64,000 bases of DNA, taken from Butyrivibrio hungatei NK4A153. Its GTDB lineage: Bacteria; Bacillota; Clostridia; Lachnospirales; Lachnospiraceae. The stretch covers positions 475,588 through 539,587 of the forward strand of contig NZ_AUJY01000001.1 of NCBI RefSeq assembly GCF_000424465.1, read 5' to 3'. Shown here piece after piece: positions 1 through 7,954 of this stretch. A program made the translations under genes and the position numbers. The notes beneath the pieces were generated by a model. It was not told the origin of the DNA and ran no database searches. It saw only the letters and a program-made list of their open reading frames with translations. The first letter of the stretch is position 1; the number at the start of each line of letters is the position of its first letter.

Positions 1-1
1 C

Positions 2-568
2 ATCAGAAGCGTTGGAAGTAAGAACGCCGGAACAACAAACACACTCAGAGTTATGGGAGCCAAGGCAGGACTTGTTGTTTTGTTTGGAGATATGTTCAAA
101 TGTATCTTTGCCATAATCGTTACTTATTTTATTTTTGGAAGAAGCAATCCGGATTACAGATATTTTTATATGATATATACAGCGGCAGGAGCCGTACTTG
201 GACATGACTTCCCGTTCTTTTTAAAGTTTAAGGGCGGAAAAGGTATCGCATGCACAGCAGGATACATCATCTCAATGGGATGGAAGTTTGTCCTTGTCGG
301 ACTTATCGCATTTTTCGGACCTTTTAACATCACACATTTTGTGTCACTCAGCAGCCTTTGCCTGTATACATGCTTTTTTGCCCAGTATGTAATATTCGGA
401 CAGATGGGGCTTTTGGGAAACCTTCCGCAGAGTGCGCTCAATGAGATGTATGTGATCGTTGCGCTTCTTACAGCTCTTGCTTTTTATCAGCACAGAGCAA
501 ATATTAAAAAGCTTATTTCAGGAACAGAGAGAAAGACTTATATTTCAAAGAAAAATAAAGTCGACTGA
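2..568 (+). CDS. plsY: Glycerol-3-phosphate acyltransferase PlsY (5' end outside window)
   Basis: Membrane enzyme that moves an acyl group from acyl-phosphate to glycerol 3-phosphate, the first step of phospholipid synthesis. The frame is open from base 2 and its first residues hold the family loop GSKNAGTTN (GSxNxGxTN), upstream of the first in-window ATG at 53; that ATG is therefore internal and about 30 N-terminal residues lie outside the window. A second loop, HDFPFFLKFKGGKG, lies near visible residue 68 and matches the family GHxFPxFxxFKGGKG motif. Several hydrophobic segments surround the loops. gpsA starts 17 bases downstream, so glycerol 3-phosphate supply and use are encoded together. 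Confidence 0.95.
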   Translation: MRSVGSKNAGTTNTLRVMGAKAGLVVLFGDMFKCIFAIIVTYFIFGRSNPDYRYFYMIYTAAGAVLGHDFPFFLKFKGGKGIACTAGYIISMGWKFVLVGLIAFFGPFNITHFVSLSSLCLYTCFFAQYVIFGQMGLLGNLPQSALNEMYVIVALLTALAFYQHRANIKKLISGTERKTYISKKNKVD

Positions 569-585
569 TCAGGAGGATTAATTTT

Positions 586-1608
586 TTGGGTATACAAGTA
601 GGTGTAATTGGTGCGGGAAGCTGGGGTATTGCGCTTTCGTACGTGCTGGCGGGTAATGGACATGATGTCACCGTCTGGTCCAGAAGCAATTCGTCAGTTG
701 AGAAACTCAAGCAATATCACGGAAACGAGGAGAAACTCCCCGGTGTAAAGCTTCCGGAATCGGTTAAATACACATCAAGCATGGAAGATGCCGTGAAGGA
801 TAAAGATATTATCGTTGTTGTTGTTCCTTCGGCTCATATGCGTGAAACAATTAGGCTTATGAAGCCTTTCATTAACGAGAGTGAAGAACATAGACAGATA
901 ATAGTTAATTGCAGCAAGGGAATCGAAGAAGACACACTTATGGTTATGTCCGATGTTATTCTTGATGAAATCCCCGGATGCAATGTATGCGTTCTTTCAG
1001 GCCCTTCTCATGCGGAAGAAGTTGGGAAGAGCATGCCTACGACACTTGTAGTCGGTGCTTTTGAAAAGGAGATTGCTAAATATATACAGAATATATTTAT
1101 GAATAACTTCCTCAGAGTATATATCAGTCCCGATATGCTCGGTATCGAGATCGGCGCGGCTCTTAAGAACGTAGTTGCACTTGCTGCGGGTATTGCTGAT
1201 GGTTACGGATGTGGCGATAACGCAAAGGCTGCACTTATTACAAGAGGAATTGCCGAGATTTCTAGACTTGGTATGGCGATGGGTGGTAAGTTTGAGACTT
1301 TTGCCGGACTTTCGGGAATCGGTGATCTTATCGTAACCTGTGCATCGATGCATTCACGTAACAGACGCGCCGGTATCCTTATCGGACAGGGCAAGTCATA
1401 TCAGGAAGCCATGGATGAAGTAAACATGGTTGTTGAGGGGGTTTACAGTGCAAGAGCCGCACTTAAACTTGCCGAGAAGTATGAGGTTGAGATGCCTATC
1501 ATTACTGCGGTAAATGATATATTATTTGAAGGCAAATCGCTTCAGGAAGCTGTTAACGATCTTATGCAAAGAGATAAGAAGACTGAGAACAGCATGCTTG
1601 ATTGGTAA
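586..1608 (+). CDS. gpsA: NAD(P)H-dependent glycerol-3-phosphate dehydrogenase
   Basis: Cytosolic enzyme reducing dihydroxyacetone phosphate to sn-glycerol 3-phosphate for phospholipids. The N-terminal Rossmann motif GVIGAGSWG lies at residues 6-14. The C-terminal half carries the family segments ALKNVVALAAG, with the active-site lysine, and GLSGIGDLIVTC. At 340 residues it is full length. The start is a TTG at 586, supported by an AGGAGG at 571-576; no ATG fits between that site and the Rossmann motif. It follows plsY in the usual order. The stretch after its stop holds the promoter and T-box leader of tyrS. Confidence 0.96.
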   Translation: MGIQVGVIGAGSWGIALSYVLAGNGHDVTVWSRSNSSVEKLKQYHGNEEKLPGVKLPESVKYTSSMEDAVKDKDIIVVVVPSAHMRETIRLMKPFINESEEHRQIIVNCSKGIEEDTLMVMSDVILDEIPGCNVCVLSGPSHAEEVGKSMPTTLVVGAFEKEIAKYIQNIFMNNFLRVYISPDMLGIEIGAALKNVVALAAGIADGYGCGDNAKAALITRGIAEISRLGMAMGGKFETFAGLSGIGDLIVTCASMHSRNRRAGILIGQGKSYQEAMDEVNMVVEGVYSARAALKLAEKYEVEMPIITAVNDILFEGKSLQEAVNDLMQRDKKTENSMLDW

Positions 1609-1629
1609 TCGTATGTTACAGCGGTATGC

Positions 1630-1658
1630 TTGACATATAAGCGTTTTTTAATTAGAAT
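1630..1658 (+). promoter_or_regulatory. Sigma-A type promoter of the tyrS leader
   Basis: TTGACA at 1630-1635 and TAGAAT at 1653-1658 are separated by 17 bases. The pair lies just after gpsA and directly ahead of the T-box leader, so the tyrS transcript probably starts near 1665. Confidence 0.75.
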
Positions 1659-1680
1659 CTGTAAATAGATTAAACATAAA

Positions 1681-1961
1681 AAGGCTATGATCGGAATAAG
1701 TAAGATTCGCAAGCTGACAACAGAGAATTGCCGGGTGGTGAGAGGCGTATGTTAAGGGCGATGATGAATACCTCCGTGAGCTGCGAGGCGGAAATTATAG
1801 TAGGCTTCGACGGGACTGACCGTTATATCGGAAGAGTATCGTTCGTAAATGATTTGCGGATCGTACTTGCTGAGGCGTGTAGTGTGAGCTACATGCGAAT
1901 GAAGGTGGTAACACGATTATTTCGTCCTTCGCAATCATTGTTGGTTGCGGAGGATTTTTTG
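1681..1961 (+). promoter_or_regulatory. T-box riboswitch (tyrosine specifier) controlling tyrS
   Basis: The leader carries a T-box-like sequence, AAGGTGGTAACACG, at 1902-1915 (canonical core AGGGTGGNACCGCG). It is followed by an intrinsic terminator: arms 1925-1934 and 1945-1954 pair with one wobble and lead into six T at 1955-1960. In the stem I region, GAA-TAC-CTCCGTGAG places a tyrosine codon TAC at 1769-1771 where specifier codons normally lie. This agrees with the downstream gene, tyrS. The family model is that uncharged tRNA-Tyr pairs with the specifier and the T-box bulge and prevents the terminator from forming. An 85-codon open frame at 1728-1985 lies over this RNA and is taken as chance. 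Confidence 0.93.
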
Positions 1962-2107
1962 AGCAGAGCACTTGGCGATAAGTGAGATAAGAAATCTATG
2001 ATTTCTGTAATCGAACTTAGTTCTGTCGAGGCATTTATGCCGAGACCAGAACCTCATTAGTACATATCCCAATAGCACTTCGCAATCGGAAAATACAGGA
2101 GGGAAAA

Positions 2108-3328
2108 ATGAAGATTTATGAAGAATTACAGGCGAGAGGCCTCATCGCTCAGACTACTGACGAAGAAAAGATCAGAGATCTTGTAAATGAAGGAAAGGCA
2201 ACTTTTTACATTGGCTTTGATTGTACGGCCGATTCACTTACAGCCGGTCACTTCATGGCACTTACTCTTATGAAGAGGCTTCAGATGGCCGGAAACAAGC
2301 CTATAGCTCTTATAGGAGGCGGTACAACAATGATCGGCGATCCTTCGGGAAGAACCGATATGCGTAAGATGCTTACAAGAGAAGATATCGATCACAATGC
2401 AGCCTGCTTCAAGAAACAGATGGAGAACTTCATTGAGTTTGGAGAAGGAAAGGCTATGATGGTCAACAACGCAGATTGGCTTCTTAACCTTAACTATGTT
2501 GAACTTCTTCGTGAAGTTGGTGCTTGCTTCTCAGTTAACAATATGCTCAGAGCCGAGTGCTACAAGCAGAGAATGGAAAAAGGTCTTTCATTCCTTGAGT
2601 TCAACTACATGATCATGCAGTCATACGACTTCTACTACATGTTCCAGAAGTACAACTGTAATCTTGAGTTCGGCGGAGACGATCAGTGGAGCAACATGCT
2701 TGGCGGAACAGAGCTTATCAGAAGAAAGCTCGGTGAAGATGCGCACGCTATGACAATTACTCTTCTTACAGACTCTCAGGGTAAGAAGATGGGTAAGACA
2801 GCAGGAAATGCCGTATGGCTCGATCCCAAGAAGACATCTCCTTACGATTTCTATCAGTACTGGAGAAATGTAGCAGATGCTGATGTAGATAAGTGCATAA
2901 AGATGCTTACATTTATTCCTATTGAAGAAATCCTTGAGATGGAAAAATGGGATCCTTCAAGAGTCAATGAGAAGAAGGAAATTCTTGCATTTGAGCTTAC
3001 ATCTCTTGTACACGGCAAGGAAGAAGCTCAGAAAGCTCAGGATGCAGCAAGAGCTCTTTTTGCAGGCGGCGGAAATATGGATAATGTTCCGGCTGTTGCA
3101 CTTAAAGAAGAGGACTTCAGAGACGGTGTTGTTGATATCCTTCAGGTTCTTGTATCGGCAGGACTTTGCAATACAAGAAGCGAAGCAAGACGTGCAGTTG
3201 AGCAGGGCGGTGTAACTGTAGCGGATGCAAAGGTTACAGACGTAAAGACTACTTACAATAAGGACTTCTTTGCTGACGGAGTTATGGTAAAGAAAGGAAA
3301 GAAGTCATTTAAGAAAGTTACTGCATAA
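2108..3328 (+). CDS. tyrS: Tyrosyl-tRNA synthetase
   Basis: Class I synthetase charging tRNA-Tyr. The HIGH-type signature is HFMA at residues 48-51 and the KMSKS-type loop is KMGKT. Between them is the tyrosine-binding segment ending GGDDQWSNMLGG. The last 70 residues form an S4-type RNA-binding domain with the segment SAGLCNTRSEARRAVEQGG. The length of 406 residues is usual for the bacterial TyrS group. GGAGGG lies seven bases before the ATG. The gene is regulated by its T-box leader and ends at a strong hairpin at 3337-3384. Confidence 0.97.
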   Translation: MKIYEELQARGLIAQTTDEEKIRDLVNEGKATFYIGFDCTADSLTAGHFMALTLMKRLQMAGNKPIALIGGGTTMIGDPSGRTDMRKMLTREDIDHNAACFKKQMENFIEFGEGKAMMVNNADWLLNLNYVELLREVGACFSVNNMLRAECYKQRMEKGLSFLEFNYMIMQSYDFYYMFQKYNCNLEFGGDDQWSNMLGGTELIRRKLGEDAHAMTITLLTDSQGKKMGKTAGNAVWLDPKKTSPYDFYQYWRNVADADVDKCIKMLTFIPIEEILEMEKWDPSRVNEKKEILAFELTSLVHGKEEAQKAQDAARALFAGGGNMDNVPAVALKEEDFRDGVVDILQVLVSAGLCNTRSEARRAVEQGGVTVADAKVTDVKTTYNKDFFADGVMVKKGKKSFKKVTA

Positions 3329-3336
3329 TATAATTG

Positions 3337-3384
3337 AAGAGCTTGTGAAAAATAGGAAAAATATTTTTCATAGGCTCTTTATTC
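3337..3384 (+). terminator. Intrinsic terminator after tyrS
   Basis: An 18-base arm at 3337-3354 pairs with 3362-3379, with two wobbles and a short GGAAAAA loop, followed by a T-rich run. The hairpin overlaps the first codons of the longer reading of the next gene, which supports a later start for that gene. Confidence 0.75.
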
Positions 3385-3428
3385 TTGTATCAAGTAAATT
3401 ACTTAAAAATTATACGAAAGAGGTACAT

Positions 3429-4391
3429 ATGGAGCCTTTAGTCATAACAATATTAGCCATTGTGCTTATGCTGACGGGATGTGGAAAGATTGATGAAGAG
3501 AAGGCAAATGTATCTGATGGTGCGTCTGTTGCAGATATATCTGTTGCGAATATGTCTATTGCTGATGATGCCGGTACGGAAGCTTCAGATAATGAAAATG
3601 ATGCATCCTCTTTTATCTCCCATGAGCGTTATCAGCAGGCAAAAGATGATAAAAGCGGAAATTATACAGCTTTTTTGAACAATGAAAAAAAGGCAAAAGT
3701 TGATTGTGATGATTATGTATTCGAGAGTGAAGAAAAAAAGGAATACGATTTTGAGGAGTTGAAAGAGCTTGCATCAGATAGCACCAGTCTTCGTGAGAAT
3801 CCATGTGATTCTGACTATAGATATATAGACTGTGGGTGTGACGGCGAAAAAGAATTGTTGATATGGGTAAGCAAAAGTGAGTATGGTTTTGGTTTTGTTT
3901 TAAAAGATGAAGGTGGCGAACTTTATATTCGATATGTTTCTGAATCCGGTGAGAAATTCTATGAAGGAATATGTGAAGACGGTTATGTCAGTGGCTTTGG
4001 AAAAGCCGGAGCATCTCTTGCCATATATGATTATGGCTATCTTGATAAAGATGCGAGATATCATTTTTTTTATACTTGTCAATATTATCTGGCGCTTGAT
4101 TTGGGAATGGCAGGCATAGAGGATGAGGATGTGCTCAATAATAATCAACTTCTTGTTTATAGTTTTGGTATGTATGGTGATGCTAAGAGTGAAGACTCTA
4201 TGTGTACAGATGAGGGCTTCGTTGATACATGGATAAAAAAATCGTTTATTGATGACGGTTATAAGTTCTATTCAAAAAAAGAACTCAAAGAACGTATGCT
4301 AAAAAGAGCTGATGAGATTGGTCTCAGTAAGCTAGATATAGATGAATGGAAAGAAGATATCAGCAGGGAGTTTGATGATGAAGAAAAATAA
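3429..4391 (+). CDS. Putative lipoprotein of unknown function
   Basis: A 320-residue protein I do not recognise. It begins with a short hydrophobic stretch ending in LTGC, a plausible lipobox with the lipidated cysteine near residue 18, so it is probably exported and anchored to the outer face of the membrane. The signal has no lysine or arginine before the hydrophobic core, which is unusual. The mature part is rich in Asp, Glu, Lys and Tyr, with a low-complexity acidic linker after the cysteine. The frame is open from 3345, but that start falls inside the tyrS terminator; the ATG at 3429 has GAAAGAGG just upstream and is preferred. It is flanked by terminators and so is transcribed alone. 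Confidence 0.7.
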   Translation: MEPLVITILAIVLMLTGCGKIDEEKANVSDGASVADISVANMSIADDAGTEASDNENDASSFISHERYQQAKDDKSGNYTAFLNNEKKAKVDCDDYVFESEEKKEYDFEELKELASDSTSLRENPCDSDYRYIDCGCDGEKELLIWVSKSEYGFGFVLKDEGGELYIRYVSESGEKFYEGICEDGYVSGFGKAGASLAIYDYGYLDKDARYHFFYTCQYYLALDLGMAGIEDEDVLNNNQLLVYSFGMYGDAKSEDSMCTDEGFVDTWIKKSFIDDGYKFYSKKELKERMLKRADEIGLSKLDIDEWKEDISREFDDEEK

Positions 4392-4441
4392 GTTGAAATA
4401 ATATGTATAATTATTAATTAAAATGTATAAAAGCGTTAATT

Positions 4442-4482
4442 ATGGGCTGTTGCGCAAACATTGCGCAACAGCCCATGTTTTT
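4442..4482 (+). terminator. Intrinsic terminator after the lipoprotein gene
   Basis: Perfect 16-base arms at 4442-4457 and 4461-4476 with a three-base loop, followed by GTTTTT. Confidence 0.88.
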
Positions 4483-4513
4483 GCGTAAATATATTTATAA
4501 TTTATACAATTTA

Positions 4514-4543
4514 TTGTTGATTTAGGGTGAATGGTATGATAAT
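4514..4543 (+). promoter_or_regulatory. Possible promoter of the small membrane protein gene
   Basis: TTGTTG at 4514-4519 and GATAAT at 4538-4543 with an 18-base spacer, in an AT-rich gap after a terminator. A competing -10, TATGAT at 4535, leaves too short a spacer. Confidence 0.4.
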
Positions 4544-4637
4544 ATGTTATTACTTTGTTGTTAAATAATTAAAATTATTGTAATAATAGAAATGAAGAAA
4601 GAGAGATTATATGTTATTGAAAGGGAGGAGTTTTTAA

Positions 4638-5141
4638 ATGGCAAAGACAAGAGAGTGGTTATTTAATACGTCTACCGGTATGCCGGTCAGAGTTACGTTA
4701 AATAAAAACAAACTGGTGTCTGTTAACGGAAGTCCTGAGACAAAGGTGATGGCACTTAAATCACCTGAGAGCAATTTTGCTGAGAGAGTATTTGATATTC
4801 CTTTAGGCAATGGGGAAATTGCAAAACTATGCGTCAGAAATAAGCAGGTACTTGTATATAACGGAAGAAATGTAGAAACAGGTGAAGAGTACAAAACTAT
4901 TCAGCTGCCGAAGTGGGTTTATGTCTTTGTGGTTTTATATATTGTAAATTTCTTTGTGCTTCTCGGAGGTGCACTTGGAGGTGCTACTTCAGCAATCGGA
5001 GCATATGCATCAGCAAATATTTCTGCTGATGAGAAGAGAAACACATTAACCAAAGTATTGTTCTGTGTATTGCTTTACCTTGGTATATCTATTGTATCTT
5101 TTCTTTTGGCTTATGCAGCGGGCAAAGCTTTTCAGCTCTAA
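4638..5141 (+). CDS. Small membrane protein of unknown function
   Basis: A 167-residue protein not matched to any family I know. The first 90 residues are soluble and look beta-rich. Two hydrophobic segments follow, roughly residues 93-115 and 138-162, separated by a Gly/Ala/Ser-rich stretch with a charged turn, which gives a two-helix anchor at the C-terminal end. The start ATG at 4638 has GGGAGGAG about eight bases upstream. The gene stands alone between the terminators at 4442-4482 and 5161-5210. Confidence 0.75.
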   Translation: MAKTREWLFNTSTGMPVRVTLNKNKLVSVNGSPETKVMALKSPESNFAERVFDIPLGNGEIAKLCVRNKQVLVYNGRNVETGEEYKTIQLPKWVYVFVVLYIVNFFVLLGGALGGATSAIGAYASANISADEKRNTLTKVLFCVLLYLGISIVSFLLAYAAGKAFQL

Positions 5142-5160
5142 AATAAATTGATAACTTACG

Positions 5161-5210
5161 AAAATAGGACGTTGCTCTAAGGTTATTAGTGCAATGTCCT
5201 ATTTTAATTT
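5161..5210 (+). terminator. Intrinsic terminator
   Basis: Arms 5161-5175 and 5191-5205 pair over 15 bases with one wobble; the descending arm ends in a T-rich run. Confidence 0.8.
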
Positions 5211-5227
5211 AATTGCGATTAATAATT

Positions 5228-5259
5228 TACCGCATCGATATTGACAAACCGATGCGGTA
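5228..5259 (+). promoter_or_regulatory. Perfect dyad surrounding the -35 of the cad promoter
   Basis: Arms TACCGCATCG (5228-5237) and CGATGCGGTA (5250-5259) are perfectly complementary with a 12-base loop that contains the -35 hexamer TTGACA at 5241-5246. It could be a terminator hairpin, since TTTTAT follows, or a second protein-binding site. Confidence 0.55.
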
Positions 5260-5298
5260 GTTTTATATTAAACATATGAACAGTTATTCATATGTTTA
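5241..5298 (+). promoter_or_regulatory. Promoter and ArsR/SmtB-type operator of the metal operon
   Basis: TTGACA (5241-5246), a 17-base spacer and TATATT (5264-5269) form a near-consensus promoter. A perfect 12-base inverted repeat at 5269-5280 and 5287-5298 starts on the last -10 base and covers the transcription start; its core ATATGAA...TTCATAT resembles the operators bound by ArsR/SmtB repressors. I infer autoregulation by the repressor encoded at 5316, with release when metal binds. Confidence 0.85.
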
Positions 5299-5315
5299 AA
5301 TGAAAGGAAAAGCGA

Positions 5316-5675
5316 ATGGCTATAAATGATGTAGAACACTGCGAAGTACATAATGTTCACAGAGAGCTTGTAGACAGAATCGGGAAAGAAATGCCTCCGG
5401 AGGATGAACTCTATGATCTGGCTGAACTCTTTAAAGTATTTGGAGATTCGACCAGAATCAAGATTTTGTTTGCTTTGTTTGAATCTGAAATGTGCGTATG
5501 TGATATAGCTGAGACACTCAACATGACTCAGTCGGCGATATCGCATCAGCTGAAGATTTTGAAGCAGAGTAAGCTTGTAGGAAACAGGCGCGAAGGTAAG
5601 TCAATCATTTATTATCTGGCTGACGATCATGTGAGAACGATTATTGCTCAGGGAATGAGCCATATAAATGAGTAA
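5316..5675 (+). CDS. CadC/SmtB-type metal-sensing repressor (ArsR family)
   Basis: A 119-residue winged-helix repressor. The recognition region is the segment ending MTQSAISHQLKILKQ at about residues 70-84. Two metal sites known in the family are visible. The alpha3N site has the Cys pair C60 and C62 in MCVCDIA, with C9 as the N-terminal donor. The alpha5 zinc site has D103, H105, H116 and E119, exactly the D-x-H...H-x2-E spacing of SmtB. A CadC-like Cd/Pb/Zn sensor is therefore likely. It heads the operon with the HMA protein and the ATPase, behind an operator it probably binds. Confidence 0.92.
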   Translation: MAINDVEHCEVHNVHRELVDRIGKEMPPEDELYDLAELFKVFGDSTRIKILFALFESEMCVCDIAETLNMTQSAISHQLKILKQSKLVGNRREGKSIIYYLADDHVRTIIAQGMSHINE

Positions 5676-5752
5676 TCGGGAACTGTAATTTGGCATGCGT
5701 ATGCATACATAAATTTATAAAATTCATCCCAAGAGGAGAAAGGATATTTATT

Positions 5753-5971
5753 ATGAAGAAGACATTTAAGTGTGAAGTTGATTGCGCAAACTGTGCTGCA
5801 AAGATGGAGGAAGCTGTTAAGAAAATCGAAGGCGTTGTAAATGCCAGAGTTAATTTTATGACTCAGAAGTTTGTTCTTGAAGCAGCAGATGATGTATTTG
5901 ATGATGTTTTTGACAAGGCTGTTAAGGCATGCAAGAAGGTTGAGCCCGATTGTGAGATAGAGGGCGCTTAA
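5753..5971 (+). CDS. Free-standing heavy-metal-associated (HMA) domain protein
   Basis: A 72-residue ferredoxin-like metallochaperone domain. The metal loop is DCANCAAKME, with the family CxxC at residues 11 and 14 preceded by Asp; this DCxxC form is found in Zn/Cd-type HMA domains. The start is the ATG at 5753 with AAGAGGAGAAAGG before it; an open frame reaching back to 5690 lacks a ribosome site. The ATPase that follows lacks an N-terminal HMA domain, so this protein probably does that job in trans. It lies 22 bases before the ATPase gene. Confidence 0.92.
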   Translation: MKKTFKCEVDCANCAAKMEEAVKKIEGVVNARVNFMTQKFVLEAADDVFDDVFDKAVKACKKVEPDCEIEGA

Positions 5972-5993
5972 TTAAGAAAGAAGAGATGTCACT

Positions 5994-7904
5994 ATGACTA
6001 AGAAGCAAAAGAAAACAAGAAACAGAATACTTATTGTACTTGGAATATTTACGGTATTACTTATTCTTGAAAAGACAGGCTTGCTTAAAAATGTTCCGCT
6101 TATCGTGAAATTCCTCATATTCCTCGTTCCGTATGTGATGATCGGCTACGACGTAATTAAAAAGGCGGCAGTAAATATCAGTCACGGACAGGTTTTTGAT
6201 GAGAACTTCCTTATGATGATCGCTACATTTGGTGCTTTTGGTATCGGAGAGTATCCCGAAGCGGTTGCGGTAATGCTCTTTTACCAGATCGGAGAACTGT
6301 TCCAGAGCTATGCTGTTGGAAAGTCGCGCCAGTCCATCACTGAGATGATGAGCATTGCACCTGAGATTGCCAATATTGTCGGCGAGAACGGTGAAGTGAA
6401 TGAAGTTGACCCTTCTGAAGTAAAGATTGGTGACACATTACTTGTAAGAGCCGGTGAGAAGATTCCTGTAGACGGTGTTGTTATCGAGGGTGAGTCCTTT
6501 ATTGATACGGCAGCGCTTACAGGCGAATCTGTTCCGAGACGAGTTGTAAAAGACTCTGATGTTATTAGCGGATGCGTAAACGGCGAAGGAATTCTTAAGA
6601 TCAGAGCCGTTAAAGCATATGAAGATTCAACTGTTTCAAGGATTTTGGAGCTTGTTGAGAATGCGAGCGATAAGAAGTCCCGTATGGAGAACTTCATTAC
6701 GAGATTTGCAAGATATTACACTCCCGTGGTTACAATAGGAGCACTCCTTCTTGCGATCATACCGCCGATTCTCGGACAGCTGGCTTTATCTGACAGTATA
6801 AAAAGAGCTTGTATCTTTCTTATTGTTTCTTGTCCATGTGCGCTTGTAATATCTGTTCCGCTTGGATTCTTTGGTGGAATCGGAGCTTCTTCAAAGATCG
6901 GTGTTTTGGTTAAGGGAAGTAATTTCCTTGAAGCTGCGTCGGGTATAAAGACGGTCGTTTTTGACAAAACGGGAACACTTACCAAGGGCGAGTTCAAAGT
7001 TACAGATGTTGTATCTTCGAACGGGGCAAAGATTTCGAGAGATGAACTTCTTGAGATGGCGGCTACAGGTGAAGCATTCTCAAATCATCCGATCGCAAGG
7101 TCTGTATTTACTGCTTATCTTAATGAGTCGGGCAAAAAAGACATAGACAGAAGCAGCATAAGCGAAGCTGATACAAAGGAAATCTCAGGAAGAGGAATAG
7201 AGACTCTTTATAATGGAAAAAAGCTTCTTCTTGGCAATTCAAAGCTTATGAACGAAAATGCCATAAGTTCTTTTGCGGAAGCTGACTCTGTATCCGGAAC
7301 AATTGTCTATGTAGGATATGACGGAGAATACAAGGGATATGTTGTTATCTCTGATGTTATAAAGGATACAGCCAAAGCTGCGATTGCAGGCATCAAGAAG
7401 GTTGGCGTTGCAAAGACAGTCATGCTTACGGGTGACAGGAAAGATGTTGCCGAAGATGTCGGAAGGAAGCTTGGTATAGATGAAGTTATTTCACAGCTTC
7501 TGCCTGCAGATAAGGTGGAATGGGTTGAAAAAATGCTTTCATCAGAGGATAATGGTAGTAAGCTTGCGTTTGTTGGCGATGGAATTAACGACGCTCCGGT
7601 CCTTATGAGAGCGGATGTCGGAATAGCCATGGGTTCACTTGGAAGTGATGCGGCCATTGAGGCTGCGGATATTGTTATCATGGATGATGATATCAACAAG
7701 ATACCTTCGGTTATTGCTATTGCCCGCAAGACTATCAGGATCGTGAAAGAAAATATTGTATTTGCGCTTTCCGTAAAGGTCATCATTTTGATCTTGGGAG
7801 CACTGGGACTTACAACGATGTGGCTTGCGGTGTTCGGAGATGTCGGAGTGGCCGTAATAGCTATTCTGAATTCCATGAGAGCGCTTAAGACAGATAAGAT
7901 ATAA
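5994..7904 (+). CDS. Zn2+/Cd2+/Pb2+ exporting P1B-type ATPase
   Basis: A 636-residue heavy-metal pump of the inner membrane. Visible motifs are TGES (residues 176-179), the transmembrane metal motif CPC (280-282), the phosphorylated Asp in DKTGT (D324), an HP dipeptide and GDGINDAP. In the last two membrane helices a Lys (FALSVK) and an Asp (WLAVFGD) stand where ZntA-type pumps have theirs, which points to Zn/Cd/Pb rather than Cu. It is shorter than CadA/ZntA because the N-terminal HMA domain is missing; the product of the preceding gene supplies one. No symbol is given because cadA and zntA are used inconsistently. Confidence 0.94.
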   Translation: MTKKQKKTRNRILIVLGIFTVLLILEKTGLLKNVPLIVKFLIFLVPYVMIGYDVIKKAAVNISHGQVFDENFLMMIATFGAFGIGEYPEAVAVMLFYQIGELFQSYAVGKSRQSITEMMSIAPEIANIVGENGEVNEVDPSEVKIGDTLLVRAGEKIPVDGVVIEGESFIDTAALTGESVPRRVVKDSDVISGCVNGEGILKIRAVKAYEDSTVSRILELVENASDKKSRMENFITRFARYYTPVVTIGALLLAIIPPILGQLALSDSIKRACIFLIVSCPCALVISVPLGFFGGIGASSKIGVLVKGSNFLEAASGIKTVVFDKTGTLTKGEFKVTDVVSSNGAKISRDELLEMAATGEAFSNHPIARSVFTAYLNESGKKDIDRSSISEADTKEISGRGIETLYNGKKLLLGNSKLMNENAISSFAEADSVSGTIVYVGYDGEYKGYVVISDVIKDTAKAAIAGIKKVGVAKTVMLTGDRKDVAEDVGRKLGIDEVISQLLPADKVEWVEKMLSSEDNGSKLAFVGDGINDAPVLMRADVGIAMGSLGSDAAIEAADIVIMDDDINKIPSVIAIARKTIRIVKENIVFALSVKVIILILGALGLTTMWLAVFGDVGVAVIAILNSMRALKTDKI

Positions 7905-7954
7905 TATTTTTTTATCATAAAAAAGATCCGGGCTCTGACGGAGGAAACAGAATA

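Noticed and set aside
1728..1985. 85-codon open frame before tyrS
   Set aside because: It covers the T-box element and its terminator; composition and lack of a ribosome site fit a structured leader, not a gene.
7307..7918. 203-codon frame opposite the metal ATPase
   Set aside because: Antisense shadow of a strongly conserved coding sequence; Ser/Ile/Thr-rich composition is typical of such shadows.
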